DNA of 64,000 nt from Podospora pseudoanserina (lineage: Eukaryota; Ascomycota; Sordariomycetes; Sordariales; Podosporaceae), in the NCBI RefSeq assembly GCF_035222485.1, contig NC_085924.1, positions 4,216,001 through 4,280,000 on the forward strand. Reading direction: 5' to 3'. The stretch's first letter is position 1. Each line of letters starts with the position of its first letter. Shown here one piece after another: positions 10,250-21,548 of this stretch. The notes under the pieces were generated by a model. The model saw nothing but the letters and a program-made list of their open reading frames with translations, was not told the origin of the DNA and made no database searches. The position numbers and the translations under genes are program-made.

Positions 10250-13200
10250 CTAATGCCCATGCCCCCCCTTCGAGTCCCCCTTCCACCCCCCAATAGTATC
10301 AACCTCATTCAAAATCGTCGTCCCATTATACCCCCCAACCTCATCCCTCCCTACCGAAAAGCTCTCCGGCGGCCCAAAATAACTCTCCCTCACCCCTCCC
10401 ACATCAATCACAACCTTCTGCACCACCACCCCCGGCATCAACGCCCAGATCCTCAGCGTATACGCCCCCTCCCTCGGCACCTCAAAAATACTAGTAGTGT
10501 ACCGTCCCCTAGCACCCCAAACCTGATCCGCCACCGCATTCTGCCACCCAGCCGGCATCCCCGTCCCCACCGTCGGCCCAACAGGCCTCACATTCACCAC
10601 CTTTTCGTCTCCCCCTTTAGGGTACAACGCCACGGCATACTCAAGCGGGTTGTAATCACCTAGATAGTTCAGCGCCGGGGAGATGTAAAGCGTGACATTA
10701 GCAGCCGAGTGGTTGCTGAAAAAGTAAACATCGTACTCCAACGCCGGGGCGGTCTCAACAGTAAGTTTCTCCGTGTTGAGGGGCACCATACCCACACCTG
10801 AACCAGTTCGGCCAAAGTGAGGGAAGACCTCGTACGTGACGTTATTGCGGTTCCATTCCGACTCTTCCTTGGGGGGGATGATGGCCTTGAAGTGGGAGCC
10901 CGAGATCGAGACGTGGCCGTCCGACTCGACGAAACCCTCTGTAAAGTTGGAGGGGAGAGAGCGGAGTTTGACGGGGACGTTGACGCGGGGGAGACCGAAG
11001 CCGTATCGGTCCATGCCGCGGCAGGGGGTGGTGACGTTGATGGGGACGGTGGAGGAGTTGATCTGGGGGTGGGCCCAGTCGATGGTAATGTACACCCTGG
11101 TGTCGGCCGTGTCGGGGCCGACGGTGCCGTTGTACTGGGAGAGCTTGACCCACGGTTGCCAGGGGGAGGCGGTCCAGGCGCAGTCTTGGGTGCCGCGGGA
11201 GAAGACGTCAAAGTACCTGGTGATGGGGCCATAAGGTTCCATGACTGGGACGGAGAGCTGGTTGGCCGAGTTGGGGTGGTACTTGTCGTCTCCCTGGACG
11301 GTGGCGTTGGAGCCCTCGACACCGATACCGACGTGGCCAGCGAGGGAAGCAAAGTCGGTTTGGACGTGGACCATAGCAGGGAGGGTGTTCCTCATGGGCT
11401 GCTGCCAGTAGCCATCAAAGCCGAGATGCGTCTGGTCCATGAAATGCTTCCACTTTCCATCCAACAGCGCGTCCCATCTCCTCGTCAGGTTGGCATCTTC
11501 CGAAGACCAAGACAAAACCTCCGAAATGACCTTGTTCGCCGCGTTCCTCTTCTGGCCCGAGTAAAACATATTCCTCGCGCCCCCAATCTGAATCTTGTTG
11601 ACGATCTCCCCCGCCATGATCGGGTGAAGAATCGTCTGGAAAAACGTCGGCTGCTGCTCAACCGGCAGATCATCATAAATCGCCTGAGCCTCCTTGTGCA
11701 GCTCCGCCCACTGATACAACACCGCATCCGCCTCCCCGTAGTTGATCTGCGAATACACATGCGGCTCGATCAACTCAAACTTCCTCCTCCCCGCCAACAT
11801 CCCATACCTCTCCAAAATATCCCCAATATGCACCGCATGCTTCGGCCCATACTCCCTCGTAGCAAACAACCTCGCCCACTCCTCCGTGCTATCCTTATGC
11901 CACCTCTTGTAATCATACGCCAGATCAAAGTAGTGACTGATCGGCACCTCCAAAGCCTTCATGTCCCCCACATTCACAATCCAAATCCTATCCGCCCCCC
12001 TCGCCGCCGACAAATGCATTTGCTCCGTCGTCTTGCTCAGCTGGTTCGTGTTAATCCACTTGTAACTCCTCGTATCCCCCACGTAATCAAAGTGATAATA
12101 AACCCCCGCACCCCCCGACCGCTCCGTCTCATTCAACAGCGGCAACCGCCTCACATTCCCCCAGTTATCATCCGCCCACAAAAGTGTGATATCCTCCGGA
12201 ACCTCCAACCCCGCAAACAGATACGTCATGACCTCCTTGTACAAACACCACGCCTGAGGAACAGTAGTAACATCCTCCACCTCGAGCCCCTCAGCCATAA
12301 TCTTCCGCTGGTTGTCCACCAAAACGGTCAACATCTCGACAATGTGCTCAACCCCCAACCCCTCAATGTGCGTATCCCCCGTCCCCCTCATCCCCACAGT
12401 CCACAAGCTGTTCCTCGCATAAGGCTTCGCCCGTTGAACTCCATACCGGAAATACTCATCAATCGTCTCATTATTCTCATTATACGCCCACGGCAACGGG
12501 TAAAATTTCCCAAACTCATTCTGCGCCCTCATCAACGGCTCGGTATGGCTCGTCCCAAGCACAATCTCAAACGCATCCGCCAGAGGTTGGTTCCCCGGGT
12601 CATCAACCATAAACATCGTCGCCCAAAGCGCAGGCCACAGGTAATTCGCCCTGTTGCGGAGCAAGACCTCAAAGATGAGGCCGTAAAACGCCGGGCCGTA
12701 ACCAGGACCGTAAGGGGTATCCTCCCAGTGGGAAGCAACCCAGTTGGTGAGAGCGGGCTGCTCATCGTTGAGGAAAAAGCCGCGGTACTTGACTGTGGGG
12801 GAACCCTGCACCTTCTTGTTCTTGATGACATAAAGGTTCTTGCTCTTCTTGGGCGGGGTGTCGGCCCAAAAGTACCACGGGCTGACGCCGATTTGCTCGC
12901 TGACGTCGTAGATGCCGTAGATGGTGCCGCGGGGGTCGGCGCCGGCGATGACCAGGGCTTTGGCGATGCCTGGGATGGGGTTCTCGACCACCTGGCTGGT
13001 GAATGCTTCCCACTTGCCCTCCGTCTCGGAGACGTCGACGGCCCCCGAGGCAATGAGGGCGTCGATGATGGCCGAGTGACCGATAGTGCCGGCAATAATG
13101 ACAGTGTCGGCCGGGGATGGGTCAGAAAAGTCTGGGCCGGTGAAGTTGGCTGTGCCCAGGGTAGAGAACTGTGACCTTGTCAGTATATTAGGCCCTCATT

Positions 13201-13533
13201 TCTCGAGCTGTTCTGACGACTCACAAAGGTGTTGTTCTTGTTGTTGATGGGGTTATACGTGTACGTAATCGGGGCCGCGCCAGCCTCGCCATTGCTGACC
13301 GTGTAGTTGATCCCCGTGACCCTGCCGAAATCCCGAGCAAGATCGTGGGCAGCACGGACAACACCCCAGTACTCATCCGGAGCCACAAGAATCTGGCCCG
13401 TAGACACAGATCCGCCGGCAATCTGGAGAACAGAACCAGTGGCATTAGGAGAAATAATGCGTTCCTGGCCCAGACCTGCCACCACGGAGCTGAAGGCGAG
13501 CCAAAGGGCTCCCTTCACACCCGTAGCGAACAT
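10250..13533 (-). CDS. Secreted glycoside hydrolase family 115 (xylan alpha-1,2-glucuronidase)
   Basis: GH115 enzymes remove 4-O-methyl-glucuronic acid side groups from glucuronoxylan, including internal ones, so this is a plant cell wall degrading enzyme acting outside the cell. Two exons (13225-13533, 10250-13168) join in phase 0 across a 56-nt intron and give 1075 aa, the usual size. The start MFATGVKGALWLAFSSVVAG is a signal peptide. The family core includes GADPRGTIYGIYDVSEQIGV, SPWYFWADTPPKK, the segment GFFLNDEQPAL and GMRGTGDTHIEGLG. The C-terminal part is beta-rich, and many N-x-S/T sequons fit secretion. The antisense strand carries a 785-codon open frame (10817-13174), which is a by-product of codon usage. 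Nothing suggests decay. It is probably induced on xylan, but no regulator site is claimed. Confidence 0.93.
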
Positions 13534-14757
13534 CTTGGATGACGAGCGTAATGTTCAGACCGGGATTGCTCAGCTACACCCAGGAAAAGGGGCAACAAGA
13601 TCGAGATAGGTGAACAAGCAGGAGAGGCGAGGCATTCCCGGGGAAGGTACACCGTACACGATATAATATACCCAGCTTCCTGGATATGCAAGGCACCGAA
13701 CGCTCCACTGGGAGGCAATATGGCAAACCACATGGCCTCGCATGGCCCAGAAGGGGTATGTTGACCGGTTTTCCTGGGTAAATAGATTACCCACGAGCCA
13801 CCTCCTCATGGCGAGGTCGTATCCGTTACCCCTCCAAAGGTAAAATGGTATACCGGTGCAGAAGAGTGCAACCGATCACTATTGGAAACTACCCGTGGTG
13901 TAATTCGCCTCTAGCCATCACTCGATATTGGACAAATACCAGCGCTGGAAAGCCAAGAATATGGTAGAGACCTCCCAAGACCCGGGTGACGACGGGATGG
14001 CGGGTAAAAGGAATCATGAGCGGAGATCACTTGCAACTCGCAAGCTAAGCCCTGGGAGACATCGACGACATCACCAAGGTCCTCGCCAGCCACTCGAGTA
14101 CCGCGATCAAATGACTTGGCAATGGTAGGCGGAAGTGCGTTCGCCGTTCCTAGGGCCAACGGCTTTCCTCGGCACCGCTCTTCTAGAAGGTTATTCCCGC
14201 AGCCCGTAAGACAAAAAGGTGGGGGAGTGCTAGCCAGGAGCGAAGCAAGGTATATGTCGTAGTACCTTATGCATGTTGAGTTGAGATGTGCTCATGAGGG
14301 GATGGCGGGGAGTAGATCCTCTTAGAAAATTGGAGACGGGTCAACAAAGCTAAAAATTGAGCTGAACAAGTGGTAGGGACTTCGATGCTTTATTCGACAT
14401 GGACTCTGGGTCCTCATTTCTAATTCGGGAGCCTAATCCCATACTGCTAATTGTTGTGAAATATCGACAAACGGGAGGATATTAAAGCAATGAAGAGTTA
14501 CCCATGTGAAAACTAATTGGAGAAGGCGGACGGCGGACGGCTGAGTGGAAAAGGCGGAGGCGGAGACGTGAGGTGGTGCTGTGGGGTTGGGGAGGCGGGA
14601 CTCGCAGAGTGACGTTGGGCGTTTAGCCGCCAATTCCATGTCTTGGCTCACATCGACAACCATTTTAACCTTTCGGAAATGGCAAGACGACACCAGTTAC
14701 CGGGCTCACTCGTGGGCCGGTGGTGAATGTGATGCATCCGATGCCGACGAGCTGCTC
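13534..14757. other. GH115 upstream region; no gene seen
   Basis: About 1.2 kb that should contain the GH115 promoter. Only short frames without family features are present. Confidence 0.5.
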
Positions 14758-15228
14758 CTATGAATGGTCCAGATCGACAAGGTGGACCGTGGAGGTGCTT
14801 GTTGTTGAGGCATCACTTCCTGAATCGGGCACGTCGGGTGTGCTGGTGTGTTGTTTGCGACGGTGGAGGTGTCGAACGACTTTGCCAACGGCCTTGTCGG
14901 ATTTGTGTATGTGGTTGTACACCGGTATGTAGTATGGATGCGTCCTCCTTGCATTGTGCTCAATGGCAACCAAGTTGACATCAGAGCTGGGCCACGGTCC
15001 GGATCCCGAGTAAGAGACCCTTGATGGCTCAAAGTTGATGGGCACATTACCTGAGTAACCGGTGAATGTGCACCTCGGTCGGTAGATGCATTCATAAACT
15101 TCCTCTCCTGAGCACCATTAGCAACGAGCCTGGGAAATGGCAGACTCACCCTCAAACACCAGGCTCGCGTAGCGCGGATGATCACGTTGGGAACTGAGTA
15201 CTTTGAGTCGGCATATGTAAACCATCAT
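14758..15228 (-). CDS. Small conserved-looking protein of unknown function
   Basis: I do not recognise this gene. A two-exon model (15150-15228 and 14758-15107, intron of 42 nt with GTGAGT...CTCAG) gives 142 aa in consistent phase. The start is the first of two adjacent ATGs at 15228, with an in-frame stop just upstream. The product begins MMVYICRLKVLSSQRDHPRY, then EEVYECIYRPRCTFTGYSGN, then a His/Arg-rich stretch and a Ser/Thr/Asp-rich acidic tail. There is no signal peptide or membrane helix. Support for coding comes from the splice join keeping the frame, and from the tyrosine/cysteine-containing N-terminal module being unlike chance sequence. It could be intracellular and short-lived. 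Function cannot be assigned. Confidence 0.5.
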
Positions 15229-15471
15229 AACGCGCTATGCCATTTTCTGTTCTTAAATTGATTGATACATAGAAGGGAACGTACCTAACAGTTCCCACAA
15301 GCCCGCCCATTCCCAACGTCTCTAGACCCAACAAAAAACATACAGCTGCAAGTGCAGCTGGAGGTTCAAGGTGTATGCCGGTCTCGAGAATTTCCGCAAT
15401 GGCCGAATCGCAGCTGCCAAATGAAAGCCATCAACGAATCTCTTGATCCAAACGCTCTTCACACCAACAGT

Positions 15472-16678
15472 TCACGCCGCCGCCTCCTCAACCCACCGAT
15501 ATCTTGGCAGCAAGGCCATCTTCTCCTCGGGACTGACCTCGGTGTCATCGTACACCATCCGCATCCCCTTCTTCTTCTTCTCTGTCGGGGCTGGCTGCTC
15601 GTCTCCGTTCTTGGCCGGTTTGATGCCCGCCTCAGCCATCCTTATCAGCTGATCGATATCATCGCCACCGGGTGCTCTACCGGCATTGGCCGCAGATTCG
15701 TCGACTGGTGAAGCACCTGGGAAGCCAGGAGGGGCCACACCACCGGGGTACGGGTAAGAAGGTCTCTGCGGGAGTGCCGAAGGGATCGGGCCACCACTTG
15801 GAGGTCTCGCCGGGAGGCTGCCAAAAGCGCCAGGGGCTGCCCCGGGGGGGTAAGCAACAGGAGGGTATGCTGGGGCTCCTGCAGGATATGGGAAACCTGG
15901 CTGCGGTGGAGGGAAAGGAGAAGCCTGTTGAGGGAGTGGTAGGTTAGCACTGCTCTGTGCACAGAATGAATTGGAATGGCACGTACAACCTGAGATGGAC
16001 TTGGGCCATTGGCTGGGGCAACAACTGGGAGGGGGGTGCCATTTGCGATCGCTTCCTTTTGAGCGGCAACCTTTGCGCGATGCTCTGCCAACCGCTTCTT
16101 GATCTCCTCGGGAGTCTCGATCTTGATCTTCTTGGTCGGACCTTGTCCACCGGACAGCCCCCTTGGTGGATTTCCAGTAGCAGCCTGTCGCTCCGCCTGG
16201 GCTGTGTAGAAGTTCTGGATGATGCGCTGGTTATGTTGCTGGATGATGTCCTCAGGGACGCCCTCCATGCCGAAGATCTCGATGTCGAGTCCTTGCCGGT
16301 TAGCCAGAGCATTCTCGACGCTGGTCAGATTTTCCTTGTGAACTTGGTTCATGTGAACAGAGAGACCTATGAATATGACATTAGCAATTGTGCGGGCTGA
16401 TAAAAGGCAAGGAATGGATGCGCTCAAGGCGGAGGGCAGTACATACCACCGGCGGTGTTCAATCGTTTGCCACATCGTTCACATTTGAAGTGCTTCGCTT
16501 TCTGATGGGAGATCAGGAGCTTCAGATCCTCAAAGTCTCTCTCGCCTTGGAAGTGTTAGCCAAAGACAATAATCCAATCAATCACAATCAGTCGCGACAG
16601 GGTCTACGAACAGTAGTAGCACCACGGCCGGGCCAGGAGCTCTTCAATGTCCGGGTGTCCGCGCTTCTTCTTGCCCAT
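15472..16678 (-). CDS. BuGZ/ZNF207-like C2H2 zinc finger protein
   Basis: Four exons (16612-16678, 16447-16545, 16366-15987 and 15472-15924) give 332 aa with matching phases. The N-terminus starts [20 protein letters not shown] and holds two closely spaced C2H2 units: CYYCERDF...HQKAKHF and [20 protein letters not shown]. This arrangement is characteristic of BuGZ/ZNF207. In animals those proteins bind Bub3 and microtubules and also act with splicing factors. A short charged region ([20 protein letters not shown]) is followed by a Pro/Tyr/Gly-rich low-complexity tail resembling the coacervating part of BuGZ. The C-terminus is [18 protein letters not shown]. Intron 1 uses an unusual GTTCGT donor. 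Family placement is good; the fungal role (spindle checkpoint or splicing) is inferred. The gene is tail-to-head with the small gene at 14758. Confidence 0.88.
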
Positions 16679-17310
16679 TTTTGCGATTTGCTTCTTTTTG
16701 GTTTGTTATCGAGATATTTGATTGATTCGAGTCTCGGAAATCGCGTGTTTGCGCAATCGGCCGCAGAAAAGTCGTCGAGTGTTGATGTTTGGAATTGGAG
16801 GATGGAGTTGAAGCAAGTGGCACAATTGACTGCGCTCCCAAAATGTTCGACCTCTCAATGCGCGCGACAACCAGCCGCCAGATTACGCTAAGCCTTTTCG
16901 GAGATAGTGGATAACAGGCAAAGCACAGAGTCACGTGTCAGTGCACGGCCTCTCTCGTAAACTTTCCATTGACCCTAACCCTTGTTCTCCTCCAGCAACG
17001 CCACAACAACCAACAACCAACATCTGCGGCTGTTTACCGCCATCCATCTCTGTTGATGCCAAAGCTCAGCGCTTACCGGCAGCAGCAGCGGGACAAGATG
17101 TCGACCTCTTCAATTTTCTGCGAGGGTGGCCGCCCCAATAGCAGAGAAGCAGGCACATTATGCACGTGTTGCCCTCATCCTCGGACTCCTCTTCGCAGCT
17201 GCATCTATAACAGATGCACTTGAACATTGGCGTCTCCTTTTTGCCGCCACCATCGCCGCTGTTCTTCTCCCCATTCTCCGTGGCCACAGGCATTTTTTTC
17301 TTTCTTGTAG
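16679..17310. other. Upstream region of the zinc-finger gene; weak small frames only
   Basis: A plus-strand frame at 17126-17344 encodes two hydrophobic stretches but runs into a poly-A tract. It has no clear start context and is not called. The promoter of the zinc-finger gene should lie in 16680-17000. Confidence 0.45.
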
Positions 17311-17331
17311 AAAAAAAAAAAAAAAAAAAAA
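17311..17331. repeat. Poly-A homopolymer (A21)
   Basis: Twenty-one consecutive A, then GAAAAA. It could be a slippage tract or the tail of an old retroposed fragment. No flanking element could be identified. Confidence 0.9.
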
Positions 17332-17477
17332 GAAAAACGAGTGATCGTAAAGTGGTGAAATCTAGACTATATCTGTTAGCATGTGAAACAAAATAACAAC
17401 GTGTTATGCTGGGATGGAAAACATAAATCTTATGCTCGTCTGTTCACGCCAGAACAACCAAGAGCACGCTGTCTCTA

Positions 17478-17699
17478 GCACGAGCAGGCCCTCTTCGGAT
17501 AGCGCGAGCAAGCCCTCTCTAATGTGCGAACAGGCGCTGAAAATAGGCAAGCAGGCCCTCTTATAAGTGCGAGAAAGCGCTCAAAAATGGGCGAGCAGGC
17601 GTTCCAATTACTGGGTGACTTAACGTTCAACACGGCGAGCAGGTTCTTAACTCTGGGCGGGCAGGTGCACAAAGTCGGCGACCAAACGCTTCATTCACA
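17478..17699. repeat. Degenerate ~22-bp-period minisatellite, about ten units
   Basis: Successive units start with a core near GCGAGCAGGCNCTC followed by a variable 8-10 nt spacer. Examples begin at about 17478, 17502, 17526, 17547, 17569, 17590, 17634, 17656 and 17677. Unit lengths are 21-24 nt (one double-length 44). Units are diverged, so the array is not young. The period is not a multiple of three, which argues against a conserved coding repeat. Confidence 0.75.
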
Positions 17700-18224
17700 C
17701 TTCTGCTCAACTCACATACACATGTCTCTTGTTTGATGTGCTCATCACGGCTAGCTTGCTATTTCACAGACTAGTTTTGAAGAAGGGATATCAAAGACAT
17801 CGCCGTGTCCTGGCTCCAGAAAAAGGCAACATCACTTACGAAAAATCGCTTGGGGCTCGAGTTTTCTGGCTTTTGTGGCCAGATTCTTTCTTGGGAGTCG
17901 CTGAGGGAAAAAAAAAACCAATTTATGAGATAGGAACAGCGAGCAGAGTTTATCACTGGCACTGCCGAGGGCTTCAAGAACTGACCGGCCTGCACCATTC
18001 GTTTTGGTTGTACTCTACGGGGCTCTATGGTGATCAACGGGGATGTGTTCCTGCCCAAGCTCATGATGATGGTATTGGCAGCCGCTGCCTGTCGAAAGGG
18101 GTTGAAGAGATAGGGGCAAGGCATTCAGCTCAGTAGTAACGCCAACACCTAACATGGCCATTGTAGAGGTGTTTGAAGTGAAGGATGGTGAATCCAAGGT
18201 GAACTTGCAAGGCAAAGATTTTAT
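17700..18224. other. Region between minisatellite and DUF6594 gene; no gene seen
   Basis: About 520 bases. The minus-strand frame at 17771-18124 has no recognisable domain and is probably chance. It should contain the 3' untranslated region of the DUF6594 gene. Confidence 0.45.
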
Positions 18225-19273
18225 TCAAGCTGATTCCTGCTTTTGTACCCCGTCCCCACTGATAAATACAACCATGACAGCGGCATATCTGCCACAGAAA
18301 ATTGGTCAGTGTCAGCATAAGTATGTGTTTAAGAATGTCTGCAAGACTTACGTTGCCGCAGCTACTAGAACCTCGCTGTATTTTGCGTCAGTGAGCAAGG
18401 ATGTTATGGCTGAAAACGCAATCGTCCACACGATAATAATAATCAGTGGTTTGTAGCCATCCGTAACAAAGGACATGATCACTATGGGGACAAGCAAGAG
18501 ACCGGCAGAAAGCATTCCTAACACTGCTCTTGTTATCCTGTTTGTTGTCGCTTCAGACCAAATATGGACTCCATCTGTCCTTGGAGACAGCAGCTGGATC
18601 GATGATTTTTAGACCCCACAATATTCCAAGTGCCAGGGGTAGTTGATAAAGAATAGGATTACTTACCCTGGCGAATTTGCCCACAATCCTGTTGGCAAAT
18701 GAGAACAAGGCCCCGCCATTGGGGTTCACGTACAAGGCGACCATGCCACTGAACCCTCCATGCATGAGGTCTTGGTATGCTTCAGAAAGAAAGGCCCAGA
18801 CCGCGGGGTGATTGCTGAGTCTGGCTCTGCTATAACGAAGAAGACTTGCAACATTTTTTTCTTCAGGCTCAAGAAGCTCACTAACTTTTGCATACGCAAC
18901 AAGAGCTCGGTCTTGTCTAGATCAGCTAGGCAACACGAGAATAGGTAGCCTTGTGAAAAAGAATATAACTCACTGTATTTGTACAGGACTTCGTCCAACT
19001 CATTCATGTCAAAGTTCGGGTCGTCTTGTTCGTGCTTTCGAGCCAACTCATCCAGCTGGTTCTGCAAATGCAAAAGGTTGCGAACGTTGAGGGTATGGTG
19101 TCCCTTGAACATAGCCCAGTTGTCGGCTGATCCCATCATGTGGGAAAGGGCTCTGGTAGCTGCTTCTTGGGTGGCTGGCAGAGAATGGGCTACCACCCTT
19201 TGATTCAGGGGGGACTGCATCTGAGTGGCCATAGCATTGTCCGAGTGGACTGGGTCCAACTGCTCTTCGATTT
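18225..19273 (-). CDS. DUF6594-type fungal membrane protein, 5' exon not found
   Basis: Four exons can be joined in phase: 18974-19273, 18667-18911, 18352-18593 and 18225-18288. The translated part begins EIEEQLDPVHS and contains LLHLQNQLDELARKHEQDD and the segment EVLYKYNRALVAYAKVSELL. NHPAVWAFLSEAYQDLMHGG follows, and the chain ends with three hydrophobic helices (LGMLSAGLLLVPIVIMSF, PLIIIIVWTIAFSAITSLL, YAAVMVVFIS). This is the usual plan of fungal DUF6594 proteins, a large lineage-expanded family of unknown function: a helical N-terminal half and three C-terminal membrane segments. The first exon, which normally supplies the start and a YPRLA-like stretch, could not be found upstream of the acceptor at 19274. 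The gene may therefore be 5'-truncated or have a distant exon. Other exons show no damage. Confidence 0.72.
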
Positions 19274-19685
19274 CTAGCAAGAGACGAAAAGAAGGTTGAT
19301 TATTTCAGAGGCTGATACTGTACCTGCTCATCGGTAACCCCTCTTTGGCACTACCTATCTTTTGGATGTTTGGGGGGGAGGGGGTTGCAAGGCTAGAAAA
19401 CCTCATCTTTTCAGCTCACTGTTAAGACTGACGTAACCTCTCTGGATTGCTTACGCAAGTCTTGTCCAATTACCAGCAGGTGGCTCCACGACATAATGTA
19501 AGCGAAGGGGCGATAACAAGAGAGAAGTTCTGGCCCCCACAAGACTTTCCATCATAACTCCTTTTCTCTACTTCAACTTCTAGCCAAGGGGTACCTGCTC
19601 CAATCGCTTGTTTCCCTTTCTTGAGTTTTAGCTACCTTATTTACCTTACTTACCGAGCTACAGCTCGCCTAGGTAACAACAAGCT
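19274..19685. other. Short divergent region between DUF6594 and ubiquitin-like gene
   Basis: About 400 bases. A missing first exon of the DUF6594 gene would be expected here, but no frame fits both phase and splice signals. Confidence 0.45.
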
Positions 19686-20255
19686 ATGCTACCACCTCCT
19701 GATTTCGACCATGACTCGGAGCGCCTGAACAGACGTGGTACAGACAATGCAGTTAGCGACAAGGTATCCCCACACAATAATCTAAAACTACAGCCACCTG
19801 CGGAGAACACCTCAGTGGACACTTCCCGCACAGAGGAGACTCATGAGACGGCTCAAAAGCAACAAATCTTCATCGAAGTAGCGCCCAATATCGCCATACC
19901 ACTACTTATCAACCTCTCAACAGCCACCACAGGCAGCATATTTGAGCAAATCGACAAGTGGTTCGTGGATGGTCGCTCGAAAGACGCCTTCTTTTTTTAC
20001 TTCAATGGCAAAGTGATGGAATCGCGGAAGTTGCTCTCGGAGTACAATCTTGAGCCAGGCTCTGCTTTGCTCCTTGAGAAGAACGTTGAGGTTATGCTTT
20101 GCACCGCACGGTTTGGGACCTTTGAATCAGAGCTCGGTAGAGATAGTTCAAGAGTTGTGGGTGGGGAGAGGATCGGTACCTTCGACGACTGGCCACCCCG
20201 GGAGCCTTCGATGATGAAAAAGTTCCTGACATGTTCTTTTCCGAGGTTAACATGA
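19686..20255 (+). CDS. Unknown protein with a ubiquitin-like (beta-grasp) domain
   Basis: A single exon of 189 aa from the ATG at 19686. The first ~55 residues are polar and likely disordered. Residues about 60-137 look like a ubiquitin fold: QKQQIFIEVAPNIAIPLLIN is a beta hairpin, TTGSIFEQIDKWF a helix, FFFYFNGKVMESRKLLSEYN the usual 'F-x-G-K-x-L-x-x-x-x-L-x-x-Y' element, and LEPGSALLLEK the last strand pair. There is no C-terminal GG, so conjugation like ubiquitin is not expected. The C-terminal tail contains GGERIGTFDDWPPREP, which shares an R-x-x-[ST]-F pattern with the two genes that follow. The fold assignment is by pattern only; function unknown. It begins a local cluster of related small genes in an accessory region. 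Confidence 0.6.
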   Translation: MLPPPDFDHDSERLNRRGTDNAVSDKVSPHNNLKLQPPAENTSVDTSRTEETHETAQKQQIFIEVAPNIAIPLLINLSTATTGSIFEQIDKWFVDGRSKDAFFFYFNGKVMESRKLLSEYNLEPGSALLLEKNVEVMLCTARFGTFESELGRDSSRVVGGERIGTFDDWPPREPSMMKKFLTCSFPRLT

Positions 20256-20320
20256 GAAATGCGGTGAGGATATCTTGTCTGATTAGTAGATAGATGGCTG
20301 TATGCAACCCACCTCGTCCA

Positions 20321-20440
20321 TTCACACCATCTTTCCGTATAGCCACTCAATACTGTTGCCCGGTACCAGCAGAACTTTCAATGGTCGCTCACTGATTGGC
20401 CATCGTCCCGCTACACAAATATGTGGTTTGCGGCTGAGCT
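20321..20440. repeat. Duplicated segment, copy 1
   Basis: Starts TTCACACCATCTTTCCG and ends near GTTTGCGGCTGAGC. A diverged second copy lies at 21428-21548. Each copy sits shortly downstream of a small plus-strand gene, consistent with an old tandem duplication of about 1.1 kb. Confidence 0.55.
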
Positions 20441-20685
20441 CCAACTTGATCTCTGTAAGCAGCCATTCCCAATGAAGCTCACGAACGATCATACGATACA
20501 AGAATAGTCCACACATGTTGCTGCATGACTCATGTCGCCATTTGTGGAACTCATGCAAGACGCCATATGGCTGGCTTCTAAGCGTGAGCCCATGTAAAAC
20601 ATTGGGAGTAGCCACTTCAAAAGATTATATCCCACACCATACGCGAACGTTTCCTGGAGTTTTATGGTCAGATTTCAATGAACAT

Positions 20686-21276
20686 ATGTCATTTTTCCTA
20701 GATGCCTTCAACAGCACAATGACGCCAAACACCTACTCTCCAACAGCTCCGCCTCCGACTGGCACCGCGAATAACGTAAACCAAGAAGATGATCAGTCAC
20801 CATTCCCGACCCAACACACGAGTGAGGCACCATATATGCTTCCACAACTGCCTCCTCCAGCACCAAGCAACTTATTTTACCCGCCACCTCAACAAGCTCA
20901 GAGATATGGATCATTTCACGGGGAGCCACCAGCCCCGGCCCCGTACATATCTCCGGGGCCACCTCCTCCAGCACCAGCAACAAATCTGCATGATAGACGG
21001 GAATTTCCTACTATGAGACAGGGCTATTATGAAGATCTAAGACTAAACAACTACTTTTGCACGCCAGCAAACCCTCGTGGTACACCCACCATAGCCCAAA
21101 GATGCGCCTCATTTCACGAGGAGCCGCCGGCCTTGGTCATGGTCAGAGTTCCACCAAGAGAAGGGAACCGCTGTGGCTCGTTTTCAGAAGAGAAAGGTGG
21201 TTGGAGGACTCGACATCCGAAGCTGGTGTCATTTTTGAGGCTCTTTGGATGTATCAGAGCTTCCGGGAAGGGATAG
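20686..21276 (+). CDS. Proline-rich unknown protein with repeated R-x-[GA]-S-F motif
   Basis: I do not recognise this gene. The frame from the ATG at 20686 (alternative ATG 20719) gives about 196 aa. It is Pro/Ser/Gln-rich, with two copies of LPPPAP-like text and three copies of one motif: AQRYGSFHGEPPAP, AQRCASFHEEPPAL and GNRCGSFSEEKGG. The DNA of the first two motif copies (about 20895 and 21095) is clearly duplicated. The C-terminus is RHPKLVSFLRLFGCIR, basic and amphipathic. The motif has an Arg three residues before Ser, Phe after it and acidic residues following, as a phosphorylation or 14-3-3-type site would; that is inference. The next gene (21762) ends with a similar basic tail. Probably an accessory, fast-changing gene. 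Confidence 0.45.
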   Translation: MSFFLDAFNSTMTPNTYSPTAPPPTGTANNVNQEDDQSPFPTQHTSEAPYMLPQLPPPAPSNLFYPPPQQAQRYGSFHGEPPAPAPYISPGPPPPAPATNLHDRREFPTMRQGYYEDLRLNNYFCTPANPRGTPTIAQRCASFHEEPPALVMVRVPPREGNRCGSFSEEKGGWRTRHPKLVSFLRLFGCIRASGKG

Positions 21277-21427
21277 TTGATGTTGAGTGCACTGTCTTTC
21301 ATTGTGGAAGGTCGTCATGAGAAACGAAACACGAGGCGAGGCATACCAGGTTTTCAAGATACCTACGTAGGTACCTTAGGCAGTCAGGCGTTCACCAAAA
21401 TCAGCAGCTATAACCCCGCTTCCAGGT

Positions 21428-21548
21428 TTCACACCATCTTTCCGCAGAGCTCCTCGTTGATAGGCTGTCTTGACGAGGGAGGTGTCTGCGTAGCGGCTCA
21501 CCAATTAGCTTTCGTCATGAAAACGTGGTTCGTGGCTTACAGCTGAGG
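21428..21548. repeat. Duplicated segment, copy 2
   Basis: Diverged copy of 20321-20440. It shares TTCACACCATCTTTCCG, then CTCAC-ATT-GC and GTGGTT-G-GGCT blocks in the same order with small gaps. Confidence 0.55.

Noticed and set aside
10817-13174. 785-codon open frame antisense to the GH115 gene
   Set aside because: It lies wholly opposite a well-supported gene, is Arg/Pro/His-rich without domains, and arises because the GH115 codons rarely produce stops on the other strand.
17126-17344. Small plus-strand frame with two hydrophobic stretches
   Set aside because: Competes with other frames, ends in Lys from the poly-A tract and has no family resemblance; not enough for a gene call.
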